A stretch of DNA of 41,567 nucleotides from Gammaproteobacteria bacterium (GTDB taxonomy: Bacteria; Pseudomonadota; Gammaproteobacteria; Xanthomonadales; Rhodanobacteraceae): assembly GCA_004295005.1 (NCBI GenBank), contig SHNG01000194.1, forward strand, positions 1 to 41,567, read 5' to 3'. Positions 29,313 to 37,387 of this stretch are shown here, piece by piece. Both the position numbers and the translations under genes were made by a program. The first letter of the stretch is position 1. The number at the start of each line of letters is the position of its first letter. Under the pieces are notes generated by a model. It searched no databases. It was not told the DNA's origin and worked only from the letters and a program-made list of their open reading frames with translations.

Positions 29313-31094
29313 ATGAAGGCATTCAAACAGATTCTGGCTTGTGCATTGTTGGCCGGCCTGGGCATTGGCGCAAACGTCATCGATCTCGCGCAAGCAGCGG
29401 ACCAGGCCAAGCCTGAACTGGGTTTCTTTGTCACCAGTCGCAGCCCTGGCAAGGGCGGTGACTTGGGCGGGCTTGCGGGTGCAGACCAGCACTGCCAGTC
29501 GCTTGCCGCAGGCGTGGGAGCAGGTGCACGTACCTGGCGCGCCTACCTCAGTGCGGCACCTGCGGCCGGACAGGCGCGAGTGGATGCGCGTGACCGGATT
29601 GGACAGGGGCCATGGCGCAATGCCAAGGGCGAGGTCATTGCGGATTCGCTGGCAACGTTGCACTCGGATCGAAACAACATCGATCGCAAGACCGCCGTTG
29701 ACGAATCCGGCCGGCCGATCGATCCCAGCCAGCACGATATCCTGACGGGCTCCGACGAGAACGGTCGCTTGGCGTTTTCGCACGGCGTGGCGGCAACCTG
29801 CGGCAACTGGACACGAAGCACCGGCGGTTTCGCCCGGCTCGGGCACCATGATCGATATCGGGCTGAAGGCAGTGAAAAGGATTTGCCGCACTGGGACGAG
29901 TCGTGGATTTCCCGCCACGATTCCATCAGTTGCAGCGCAAAGGATCTGCCGACCACCGGCAGCGGTGGCTTGCTCTACTGCTTTGCCGCCGATGCGCCCC
30001 CTGCGGCGTTGGCCGCAACCCATCCGCACTCGGCAGCCAGGTACAGCTACCGTCGCGGCGTCAATGTCAATCATTGGCTCGGTGACAATCTGCCTGCCAG
30101 CGTGGCTGCCAACTCGGACTATGCCGAAGGCTGGTTCAATGAAGAGGACATTGCGTGGATCGCCGACCAGGGCTTCGATCACTTGCGCATCCACGTCAAT
30201 GGCGGCAAATGGCTGAACAGCGACGGCGATCTCGTTGAAACGGCGATTGCGCCTTTCGACAAGGCCTTGCATTGGGCCAACCAGCGAGGCTTGGGTGTTG
30301 TGCTCAGCATGACCGGATTGCCCCGATTCCGCAGCGGGTATCGCGGAGAAAAGTTTCCCAATGACGCATCCCCGTTCTCCGATGACACCGCGCGCGGCCA
30401 TGCGGCTTATCTGTGGTGGCTGGTCGGCCGCCGCTATGCCGCAGCGGATGCGGGCCTGCGCTTCGAGTTGATCAATGCACCGGACGCCGGGGACGCTGCG
30501 GAATTGCGTGCCTTCAATCACGAAAGCCTGCGCGCCATTCGGCGGACCAGCGAGAACCGCGTGGTGTATCTGACCAGCAGGGATATGGATGCCGACAAGA
30601 GTGACGAGGTGGACCTGACCGATCCGAACACGGCCTACGTGTTCTCCTACACGGAGCCCGAGCTGCTCACCTGGCAATTCAATCCGGAGCAACCGAGTTT
30701 GATTTTTCCTGGGCGCATCCCCGATCTTGCAAGGTTTGCCACCGACGATGATCCTGCTCCACGCAAGGTTTCCGGAGAGATGATCGGTCCCGATCTGCTC
30801 GTTGCAAACATTGAGTCCATCGCTGCCCGCCTGCGCGCACTGTTTGGAGAGCGTGAAGTGTACGTCGCTGCCCTGTCCGTCTCTGACGGGGTTGACGAGG
30901 GCTCTGCGCTGGCCTACCTGCGCGCGGCGCGCCCGGCGCTCGAGCGGGAAGGCATGAGCTGGGCGGTCTACGACTACCACACCGGAGGTGCGATTCGTGA
31001 CGCGAAAGGCAAGCCGACGCGTGTGCTTGAAGGTCTGGGCATCAGCAGGCCGAGTGCCGAATCTGCACCATCGACCTCGCACACTTCGCCCTGA
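29313..31094 (+). CDS. Secreted lectin-like domain fused to a GH5-like domain lacking catalytic Glu
   Basis: A 593-residue exported protein with signal peptide (about 1-28). Residues about 35-226 match the small bacterial proteins often annotated as lectin: FFVTSRSPGKGGDLGGLAGA, CQSLAAG, TWRAYLS, RDRIGQGPW, HDILTGSDENGR, CGNWT, GLLYCFA. Residues about 246-580 resemble a glycoside hydrolase family 5 barrel: RRGVNVNHWLGDN, FDHLRIHV, LGVVLSMTG, FELINAP, AYVFSYTEPELLTWQ, SWAVYDYHTGG. The acid/base motif NEP is N-A-P (Ala389), the segment that normally carries the nucleophile Glu reads VYVAALSV, and the conserved active-site His before Y-x-P is absent. It is therefore probably a binding protein or pseudoenzyme. 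AGGACACC precedes the ATG. It is divergent from the LytS/LytTR pair. Confidence 0.82.
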   Translation: MKAFKQILACALLAGLGIGANVIDLAQAADQAKPELGFFVTSRSPGKGGDLGGLAGADQHCQSLAAGVGAGARTWRAYLSAAPAAGQARVDARDRIGQGPWRNAKGEVIADSLATLHSDRNNIDRKTAVDESGRPIDPSQHDILTGSDENGRLAFSHGVAATCGNWTRSTGGFARLGHHDRYRAEGSEKDLPHWDESWISRHDSISCSAKDLPTTGSGGLLYCFAADAPPAALAATHPHSAARYSYRRGVNVNHWLGDNLPASVAANSDYAEGWFNEEDIAWIADQGFDHLRIHVNGGKWLNSDGDLVETAIAPFDKALHWANQRGLGVVLSMTGLPRFRSGYRGEKFPNDASPFSDDTARGHAAYLWWLVGRRYAAADAGLRFELINAPDAGDAAELRAFNHESLRAIRRTSENRVVYLTSRDMDADKSDEVDLTDPNTAYVFSYTEPELLTWQFNPEQPSLIFPGRIPDLARFATDDDPAPRKVSGEMIGPDLLVANIESIAARLRALFGEREVYVAALSVSDGVDEGSALAYLRAARPALEREGMSWAVYDYHTGGAIRDAKGKPTRVLEGLGISRPSAESAPSTSHTSP

Positions 31095-31104
31095 GTAAAT
31101 CCAA

Positions 31105-31120
31105 TCACCTGTGCACAGGT
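31105..31120. promoter_or_regulatory. Perfect 16-bp palindrome between convergent genes
   Basis: CACCTGTGCACAGGTG reads the same on both strands. It lies 11 bases after the stop of the lectin/GH5-like gene and 83 bases from the 3' end of the helicase gene. It could be part of a transcript-end hairpin or a protein-binding site; no T-run follows. Confidence 0.4.
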
Positions 31121-31202
31121 GTCCAGGGATCGCGCCGATGAGAGTCGCGATCTTCGTGCGCGATGAAGGGGATGGTCGTGCCGTTTGCTCACATCTTCAC
31201 GT

Positions 31203-33113
31203 TCAGCCCGCAAAGAACGCCTGGATGTCCCCAATGTCGGCTGTTCTCGGCATGTCTGGCAAGCTGGCCAGGAAGGTCTTGCCGTAGCCCTTGCGCAACA
31301 GGCGTGGATCGCACAGCACCAGCACGCCACGGTCGTGGATGTCGCGGATCAGGCGCCCGGCTCCCTGCTTCAGGGCGATCACCGCATTGGGGATCTGCCA
31401 GTCGAAGAATGGGTTGAGCCCTGACTCGCGCAGGGCATCCAGGCGCGCGGCCAGAACCGGATCATCCGGTGCGGCGAAGGGCAGCTTGTCGATGACGACG
31501 ACACTCAGTGCATCGCCGGCAACATCCACGCCTTCCCAGAAACTGGCTGCGCCGAGCAGGACACCATTGCCCGAAGCACGGAACTCCTCAAGCAATTGGT
31601 GACGCGGCGCGCTGCCCTGCACGAACAGCGGCCAGGGAACCCGGTCGGCGAGCAACTCCGCGGCACGCCGCAGGGCGCGGTGCGAGGTGAAGAGCAGGAA
31701 GGCACGCCCCTGCGATGCGGCCAGCACCGGGATCACCGCATCCACCACGTGCTCGGTATAGGCATCGGTGTTCGGTTCCGGCAAATCCGCAGGCAGGTAA
31801 GCCAGTGCCTGCCGCTGGTAGTCAAAGGGACTTTGCAGACACACCGTGTGTGGATCTTCGAGTCCGAGCTGGCGGGCGAAGTGGCTGAAATCCCCGGCAA
31901 TCGAAAGCGTCGCCGAGGTGAATATCCAGGCGGCATGGCTTTGTTCGCGCAGCTCACGCAAGGGCTGGGCCAGATCCAGCGGCGTTGCATGCAGTGTGAA
32001 GCCATGCGCACTCAGCTCGTACCAGTGCACGCTGTCGCGCGCCGAACCATTCATCAATTGCGTCAGTCGCGCAAGGGCAAGGGTCGCGCGCTCATGTGCG
32101 CTGGCGAGGCCACGGCTGCGCTCGTTGTGGGGTGCCAGGGCATTGGCCAGCGCGTCCAATGCCAGGCGCAGGCCTTCGATTCCATCCTCGACTTCGGCAT
32201 CGCGCTCGATCAGCTTGAGCGCGGCACGGCCGGGATAGCGATCCATTGCAAGACGCAATTTGCGCACTGCCGTGGTGATCGCCTCGGTCAAGGGTTGCAG
32301 GATGCCGAGCACGCCGGTGACCGAACCACACTCCGCGATGGTGTCGCGGACCAATTCGGTCAACTGGCGCGCACTCAGGCTGACCGAGAAGAACTGCCCG
32401 GCCAGTTCGGGTACCTGATGCGCCTCATCGAGAATGAAGGCATGCGCACCCGGCAGGATTTCGCCAAAGCCTTCCTGCTTGATCGCAAGATCGGCAAACA
32501 GCAGATGATGGTTGACCACGACCACATCGGCTTCCTGGGCGGCACGGCGGGCCTTGACCACGAAGCAATCGTTGAAGAATGCACACTCGCTGCCGAGGCA
32601 ATTGTCGGTGGTCGAAGTGACGCGTGGCCACAGCGGGGAATCCTCGGCCAGCTCCGCCAGCTCGGCACGATCACCATGCCGCGTTGATGTTGACCAGGCA
32701 TGGATGAGTGCAAGCTCATGCACCTGTTGGCGGCTGGCAAACTGTCCTTCCGTGCGCGCCTGTTCGAGGCGATGCAGGCACAGGTAATTGGCACGCCCCT
32801 TGAGCAAGGCGGCGGAAAGTCGCGCACCCAACACACTGCGCACGCGCGGCAGGTCGCGATGAAACAACTGGTCCTGCAGCGCCTTGGTGCCGGTGGAAAC
32901 GATCACGCGCTTGCCCGACAGCAGTGCCGGCACCAGATAGGCAAAGGTCTTGCCGGTTCCGGTCCCGGCTTCGGCAATCAGCGTGTGGCGCTCGTCGATG
33001 GCCACGGCCACTGCCTCGGCCATGGCCATCTGCACCTCACGTGGAACGAAGCCGGGCACTTCGCGCGCGAACGGCCCTTCCGCGCCGAGCACGTCGCTGA
33101 CGTGTTCATCCAT
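31203..33113 (-). CDS. yoaA: YoaA/DinG-type Fe-S DNA helicase
   Basis: A 636-residue XPD-like superfamily 2 helicase acting in DNA repair. Walker A is AEAGTGTGKT (about 47-56), and the DEAH box lies at about 229-232 (ILDEAHQV). The Fe-S cluster cysteines are visible at about 112 (NYLCLHRL), 172, 177 and 183 (NCLGSECAFFNDC). Later motifs include ATLSIAG, the GAASFWEGVDVAGD segment and QGAGRLIRD. The length and the Cys pattern fit YoaA rather than the longer DinG. It is the last gene of a minus-strand run that also holds a small lipoprotein and PBP1b, with a 33-base gap to its upstream neighbour. Confidence 0.92.
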   Translation of the reverse strand: MDEHVSDVLGAEGPFAREVPGFVPREVQMAMAEAVAVAIDERHTLIAEAGTGTGKTFAYLVPALLSGKRVIVSTGTKALQDQLFHRDLPRVRSVLGARLSAALLKGRANYLCLHRLEQARTEGQFASRQQVHELALIHAWSTSTRHGDRAELAELAEDSPLWPRVTSTTDNCLGSECAFFNDCFVVKARRAAQEADVVVVNHHLLFADLAIKQEGFGEILPGAHAFILDEAHQVPELAGQFFSVSLSARQLTELVRDTIAECGSVTGVLGILQPLTEAITTAVRKLRLAMDRYPGRAALKLIERDAEVEDGIEGLRLALDALANALAPHNERSRGLASAHERATLALARLTQLMNGSARDSVHWYELSAHGFTLHATPLDLAQPLRELREQSHAAWIFTSATLSIAGDFSHFARQLGLEDPHTVCLQSPFDYQRQALAYLPADLPEPNTDAYTEHVVDAVIPVLAASQGRAFLLFTSHRALRRAAELLADRVPWPLFVQGSAPRHQLLEEFRASGNGVLLGAASFWEGVDVAGDALSVVVIDKLPFAAPDDPVLAARLDALRESGLNPFFDWQIPNAVIALKQGAGRLIRDIHDRGVLVLCDPRLLRKGYGKTFLASLPDMPRTADIGDIQAFFAG

Positions 33114-33146
33114 TGCCGATGCAACCCCTGGAAAAGGGCACTGCGA

Positions 33147-33680
33147 TCAAAACCGTGGCGGGCGCTTGGCCTTGCATTCCTCGCGCTTGCGCTGCGCGAA
33201 ATCAAGATACGCCGCATCCGCGAAATGCTTGCGCGCCTCGTATATGGTTTGCCAGTTCTGCACGCACAGCGTACCGACCTTCGGGCCCTTCTCGAAACTC
33301 TGGTAGGCGAGTTTCTCGGCGTTGACGATGTCGCCAAGCAGGTATTCCAGTTCGGCCTGACGCTGGATCAAATCAGGCGCGTCGGCGGCCAATGCCCTTG
33401 CCTTGACGATCTCCGCCAGGGCAGCCGCCAGCTCACCGCGCTTCTCGGCGTCCTCGGCCCTGGCCAGATAACCTTCGACCGCCGGATCACGCAAGGGATT
33501 GACCTGCAATGCCGAATCCTCGCCGGCATTGGCGGCGCGGATGTTGGCAACGGCACTCATGCGTTCCTCATCCGGGCGCACCCGCGCACTTGAATCGCGC
33601 GATCCGCTGGAACACGCGCTCATCACCACGCACAGCGCAGCGAGCAAGGCAATCCGCAAACACGACACCGGGTGATTCAT
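33147..33680 (-). CDS. Small lipoprotein with TPR-like helices
   Basis: A 177-residue protein with a lipoprotein signal (MNHPVSCLRIALLAALCVVMSAC, Cys about 23). After a polar linker it is helical with a TPR-like pattern (YLARAEDAEKRGELAAALAEI, DLIQRQAELEYLLGDIVNAEKLAYQSFEKG). It ends in a basic tail (KREECKAKRPPRF). AGGAA precedes the ATG. It sits between mrcB and yoaA on the same strand (40 and 33 bases), and a helper role for the peptidoglycan synthase, as for known PBP1b-activating lipoproteins, is possible but not shown. Confidence 0.75.
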   Translation of the reverse strand: MNHPVSCLRIALLAALCVVMSACSSGSRDSSARVRPDEERMSAVANIRAANAGEDSALQVNPLRDPAVEGYLARAEDAEKRGELAAALAEIVKARALAADAPDLIQRQAELEYLLGDIVNAEKLAYQSFEKGPKVGTLCVQNWQTIYEARKHFADAAYLDFAQRKREECKAKRPPRF

Positions 33681-33720
33681 CAAGCTGTTTTCCTGTCGAT
33701 CAAGGGTTGAAAGCATAACC

Positions 33721-36012
33721 TCAATCATCGTTGCCGCCGAACCAGTCGCGCAACTTGTCCATCGCGCAGCCATGTCGCTCCTGCGGCGCATAGCCTTCGA
33801 TGAACGGAAGTTCACGCGCTCCCGCACACACCGGATCACTGCGCTGGGTGCTTTGTGGATCGATCCAGACGAACTCGAGTCCCTCCCGGGAACTGGTCAA
33901 TGCCTGACCCGGCAATCGCTTGAACAGCTCGATCCAGGCGCGCAGGGCACCGGTAGACCCAAACAGCCTGGTGGGGCGATTGTCGTCACGCCCCATCCAC
34001 ACCACGCCGAGCTGATTGCCACTGAAGCCGGCAAACCAGGAATCGCGCTGGCTATCGCTGGTGCCGGTCTTGCCGGCCGCATGCAGATTGGCCAGTCCCG
34101 CCTCACCGATGGAGCGCGCGGTGCCGGATTCCACCACTTGTTGCATGGCCCAGGTCAGCAGGCGCGCGGCCACCACATAATCACCACTGCCCGGCTTCAC
34201 CCCAAAGCGCGACACCGGACGCCCATTGCTGTCAACAATGCCGCGCACCGCGCGCAGTGGAACGGCATGACCATCCGCCGCAAAATATTGATAGAGCTGG
34301 GTCACGTTGAGCGGGCTCATCTCGACCGCGCCCAGCAGCAGGGACGGATTCGGATTGATGTCGACACCGAGCGCGAACGAATCGAGCAGGCCGCGCACGC
34401 GGTCTACGCCGACGCGCAAGCCGAGTTGCACGGTGGCCAGGTTCCATGAATTCACCAGTGCGTCGATGAGCATGACGCGCCCATGCGCCTCGCCATCGGC
34501 ATTGCGCGGCATCCAGCGCGTGCCATCCGGTTGCGGCAGGCTGACCGGTGCATCCTCGATGATGCTGGCCAGCGAATACCGCTGCGGCTGGGCTAGCGCG
34601 GTCAGGTAAACGAACGGCTTGACCAGAGACCCGATCGGCCGACGTGCATCCAGCGCGCGATTGAATCCGCCGTCATCAGCCTCGCGCCCGCCCACCAATG
34701 CCTGCACTTCGCCATCGGGCACCGATGTGACCACGGCTGCCGCCTGCAAATCCGAACCGCTCTTGCCGAGATCCTTCAATGATTTCTCAAGCGCAGCCTC
34801 GGCCTGGATCTGCGCCGATGGTGCCAAGGTGGTGTGGATCACCAGACCCGCCGCATCCAGGGTCTGATCGGAAAAATCGCGCTGCAGTTGCTGGCGCACC
34901 AGATCGAGGAATGCCGGATAGCGATTGCGCGGCAAGGCACCCTTGGCGCTCACGTTCAAGGGCGCGTTGCGGGCCTTGGAGAGCTGCGCGGCATCGATCA
35001 ATCCGGTGTCATGGAACTGGCCCAGCACGAGATTGCGCCGTGCGCGCGCGTGTTCCGGCGCGCGCCGGGGATCGAACTCGCTGGGTCCGCGCACCATGCC
35101 CACCAGCAAGGCAATCTCGGCAGGGTCGAGCTTGGCCACCTCGCGCCCGAAATAGAACTCGGCGGCGGCGGCAAATCCGTGCACGGCCTGGCCACCCTGC
35201 TGACCAAGGAATATTTCATTGACATACGCCTCAAGAATGCGGCGCTTGTCGTAACGGTATTCGATGATCAGCGCGATCAGCGCTTCGTTGAACTTGCGCA
35301 CGAAACTGCGGCTGCGGTCGAGAAACAGGTTCTTGACCAGTTGCTGGGTCAGGGTCGAACCACCCTGCACCACACGACCGGCGCGCAGATTCGCCCAGCT
35401 CGCACGCAGGATCGAGCTCAGGTTGATGCCGTGGTGGTGTTTGAACTCGCGGTCCTCGACCGCCTGCAGGCCGGTCAACAGCAAGGTCGGCAATTGCTCA
35501 AGCTGAACCACGCGGCGCTCTTCCTGCTGCATCCCATACAGGGTCGCGATGCGGGCCGGGTCCAGTTCCGCCTGCGCAAGCGGCTGGCCATTGCCGGCAT
35601 CCACCAGCGTGGTGATCTGTCCGTCACCGATGTCCAGGGCGATGCGGCGTTCGGCATGCCGACCATCCAGGCCGTTGAATGCACGTCGGGCAATGACGAA
35701 ATGGCCGCCATCCTGACTGAAGGTTCCCGGCGCATGCGCGTTGCCGTCCTTGCGGTAACGCGAGGCATCGAGCTCAAGCAGCAGGGTGTCAATCGTCATC
35801 GGCCGGCCAACGGCCAGATCGAGGGGCCGAGCCAGTACCCGACTCGGTATCTGCCAGCTCAGGTCATCGAAGCGCGCTCGCACCTGGCCATCGAGCTGGA
35901 TCACATAGGGGACAAGGAATCCCGCCAGTGCGCCAAGGCAAAGCCAAACGGGAGCGCGCAGCCAGCGCCAAAGGAATGCCAGGACGGCAAGCAATCGTCG
36001 GATCAAGTTCAA
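33721..36012 (-). CDS. mrcB: Penicillin-binding protein 1B (bifunctional transglycosylase/transpeptidase)
   Basis: A 763-residue inner-membrane enzyme that polymerises and cross-links peptidoglycan. One N-terminal helix (about 20-38) is followed by a UB2H-like region, the GT51 domain with catalytic Glu186 (AVEDREFKHHHG) and GGSTLTQQLVKN, and the transpeptidase domain with Ser462-x-x-Lys465 (RPIGSLVKPF), SWN at about 522-524 and KTGTS. The start codon is TTG at 36012; there is no ATG between it and the in-frame stop upstream, and no strong Shine-Dalgarno, so expression may be modest or coupled. It lies between the META/DUF4377 lipoprotein and a small lipoprotein in the same direction. Confidence 0.95.
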   Translation of the reverse strand: MNLIRRLLAVLAFLWRWLRAPVWLCLGALAGFLVPYVIQLDGQVRARFDDLSWQIPSRVLARPLDLAVGRPMTIDTLLLELDASRYRKDGNAHAPGTFSQDGGHFVIARRAFNGLDGRHAERRIALDIGDGQITTLVDAGNGQPLAQAELDPARIATLYGMQQEERRVVQLEQLPTLLLTGLQAVEDREFKHHHGINLSSILRASWANLRAGRVVQGGSTLTQQLVKNLFLDRSRSFVRKFNEALIALIIEYRYDKRRILEAYVNEIFLGQQGGQAVHGFAAAAEFYFGREVAKLDPAEIALLVGMVRGPSEFDPRRAPEHARARRNLVLGQFHDTGLIDAAQLSKARNAPLNVSAKGALPRNRYPAFLDLVRQQLQRDFSDQTLDAAGLVIHTTLAPSAQIQAEAALEKSLKDLGKSGSDLQAAAVVTSVPDGEVQALVGGREADDGGFNRALDARRPIGSLVKPFVYLTALAQPQRYSLASIIEDAPVSLPQPDGTRWMPRNADGEAHGRVMLIDALVNSWNLATVQLGLRVGVDRVRGLLDSFALGVDINPNPSLLLGAVEMSPLNVTQLYQYFAADGHAVPLRAVRGIVDSNGRPVSRFGVKPGSGDYVVAARLLTWAMQQVVESGTARSIGEAGLANLHAAGKTGTSDSQRDSWFAGFSGNQLGVVWMGRDDNRPTRLFGSTGALRAWIELFKRLPGQALTSSREGLEFVWIDPQSTQRSDPVCAGARELPFIEGYAPQERHGCAMDKLRDWFGGNDD

Positions 36013-36049
36013 GATGCAACGCGTATGGAATGAAGCCGTAGTTTAGCCA

Positions 36050-36871
36050 TTACCGCTCAACGCGCTCGGACTCCACCACCATGTCGAGCACCAGCGCGGT
36101 TGCCGGCGCATCGGTGGGCGGATTTTTCACACGGTAGCGTTTGATGCGCAGCACATTGCGCACACCGTTCTCGTGCGCATAGCCGGCAATTTCCTGATAC
36201 AAGGCTTCCCATTTGCCTGGTTCACCCAGCTTCAGGCCGTTGGCATCGTAACGGACCTCGCGCACGCGAAGACACTGCGACTGCGGGCGGAACGGATGGC
36301 TGCAAGCGATGGTGTACGCATCCGCTTCCAGAAATACGGTTTCACCTTCACCGCCGTAGCGGGTCGCGTCGGTTGGCTCGCCGATGAATTCCAGGGTGTC
36401 GCCCGCCTCGGTGATCAGGTGCAGGCTCGGCGATGCGCCGCTGCGGACTGCCATGCGCAGGCGGCCTTGCAGGCGCTCGGAAATCGCCCGGTCGAGATTC
36501 GTGAGTGCGGGGTCGGCACAGGCCATCTTGGTGCTGATCATCGTGCCCACAATCAGGTGATCCTTCTCGATCCCAAAACCACCGCCGATGCGGTTGCAGG
36601 CATTGAGCACCGCAAGCCGGCCTTCGTTGAAATCCAGTTGCACAGGCAGGTCCGCACGCGCGAACAGGGCATCGATACGCCGCCCCTCACGGTCCGTGGC
36701 GCGTTGCAGGCGCCAGTGATGGGACGCAAGCGACTCTGCGTCAATCACCGCGGCAGTCGCCACGACGGGTGTGGTTGCTGTTTCGCCACCATTTGATGGC
36801 GCGGTGGCCGAGCACGCGACCAGCATCGGCAGCCAAAACATCATGGGCACAAGTCGCTGTCTCATCACCAT
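36050..36871 (-). CDS. Lipoprotein with META (HslJ-like) and DUF4377 domains
   Basis: A 273-residue lipoprotein with lipobox MLVAC (Cys about 20). The META/HslJ-like domain (about 45-160) shows HHWRLQRATD, LDFNEGRLAVLNACNRIGGG and ISTKMACAD; the C-terminal part (about 170-270) matches DUF4377 (FLEADAYTIACS, QCLRVREVRY, GKWEALYQEIAGY). Family members are stress-related or envelope proteins of unknown mechanism. Starts at 36871 or 36865 are both possible; the second gives a better distance to the GAGGA box. It is 37 bases upstream of mrcB and may be co-transcribed with it. Confidence 0.85.
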   Translation of the reverse strand: MVMRQRLVPMMFWLPMLVACSATAPSNGGETATTPVVATAAVIDAESLASHHWRLQRATDREGRRIDALFARADLPVQLDFNEGRLAVLNACNRIGGGFGIEKDHLIVGTMISTKMACADPALTNLDRAISERLQGRLRMAVRSGASPSLHLITEAGDTLEFIGEPTDATRYGGEGETVFLEADAYTIACSHPFRPQSQCLRVREVRYDANGLKLGEPGKWEALYQEIAGYAHENGVRNVLRIKRYRVKNPPTDAPATALVLDMVVESERVER

Positions 36872-36924
36872 GGATCCTCATCTTTGCCTCACAGGATTCT
36901 GTTCCCCGCAACGGGACTGCGCAT

Positions 36925-37311
36925 TCATTCCGGATCGAAACGGATACGCACGCCCTTCACCGTATTCGATACCACGCGGATCGAGAACTGGCGAAACAAG
37001 TGCCGCTTCACCAATACGTCCTCTCCATCATCGAGCTCGGCATCCACGATGCGCCCCGCCTGCCGGTCAATCGCCCGCTTGACCTTGCGCGCCACATGAT
37101 TTTCGCCATCGTTGCCGTCGATCACGGCCTTCACCTCGATGGGCGTTTCGTGGGACGCGGCAATCTCAAGCACGATTTCGCCGGCGGATTCAGCCGCGCC
37201 GCTGAACTCCAAGCGCCACTTGTTGGAGCCATCGGCCATTGTCGGCCCTGTCCACGGCAAGGCAGACAGCACAGTGAGGAGCAAGAGGCAGCGAAATGGC
37301 TTGGCGAGCAT
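36925..37311 (-). CDS. Small exported protein of unknown function
   Basis: A 128-residue protein with a signal peptide (MLAKPFRCLLLLTVLSALPW..., cleavage near TMA-D). The rest is a mixed beta/helix domain with IVLEIAASHETPIEVKAVID, a charged stretch (KVKRAIDRQAGRIVDAELDDG) and FSIRVVSNTVKGVRIRFDPE. I do not recognise the family. The ATG at 37311 is chosen for the signal; one at 37347 would place 12 extra residues before it. It is the first gene of the minus-strand run towards yoaA and is divergent from the glycosyltransferase. Confidence 0.65.
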   Translation of the reverse strand: MLAKPFRCLLLLTVLSALPWTGPTMADGSNKWRLEFSGAAESAGEIVLEIAASHETPIEVKAVIDGNDGENHVARKVKRAIDRQAGRIVDAELDDGEDVLVKRHLFRQFSIRVVSNTVKGVRIRFDPE

Positions 37312-37387
37312 GAGTGCGGGCGCATTGGTTTCGGGCCAAGGGAGCATACACCGCGCTCCCGATTACGCATGCCACTGTCGGCAAAAA

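Noticed and set aside
31596-32687. Plus-strand open frame antisense to yoaA
   Set aside because: The minus strand carries Walker A, the DEAH box and Fe-S cysteines; the antisense product has no known features.
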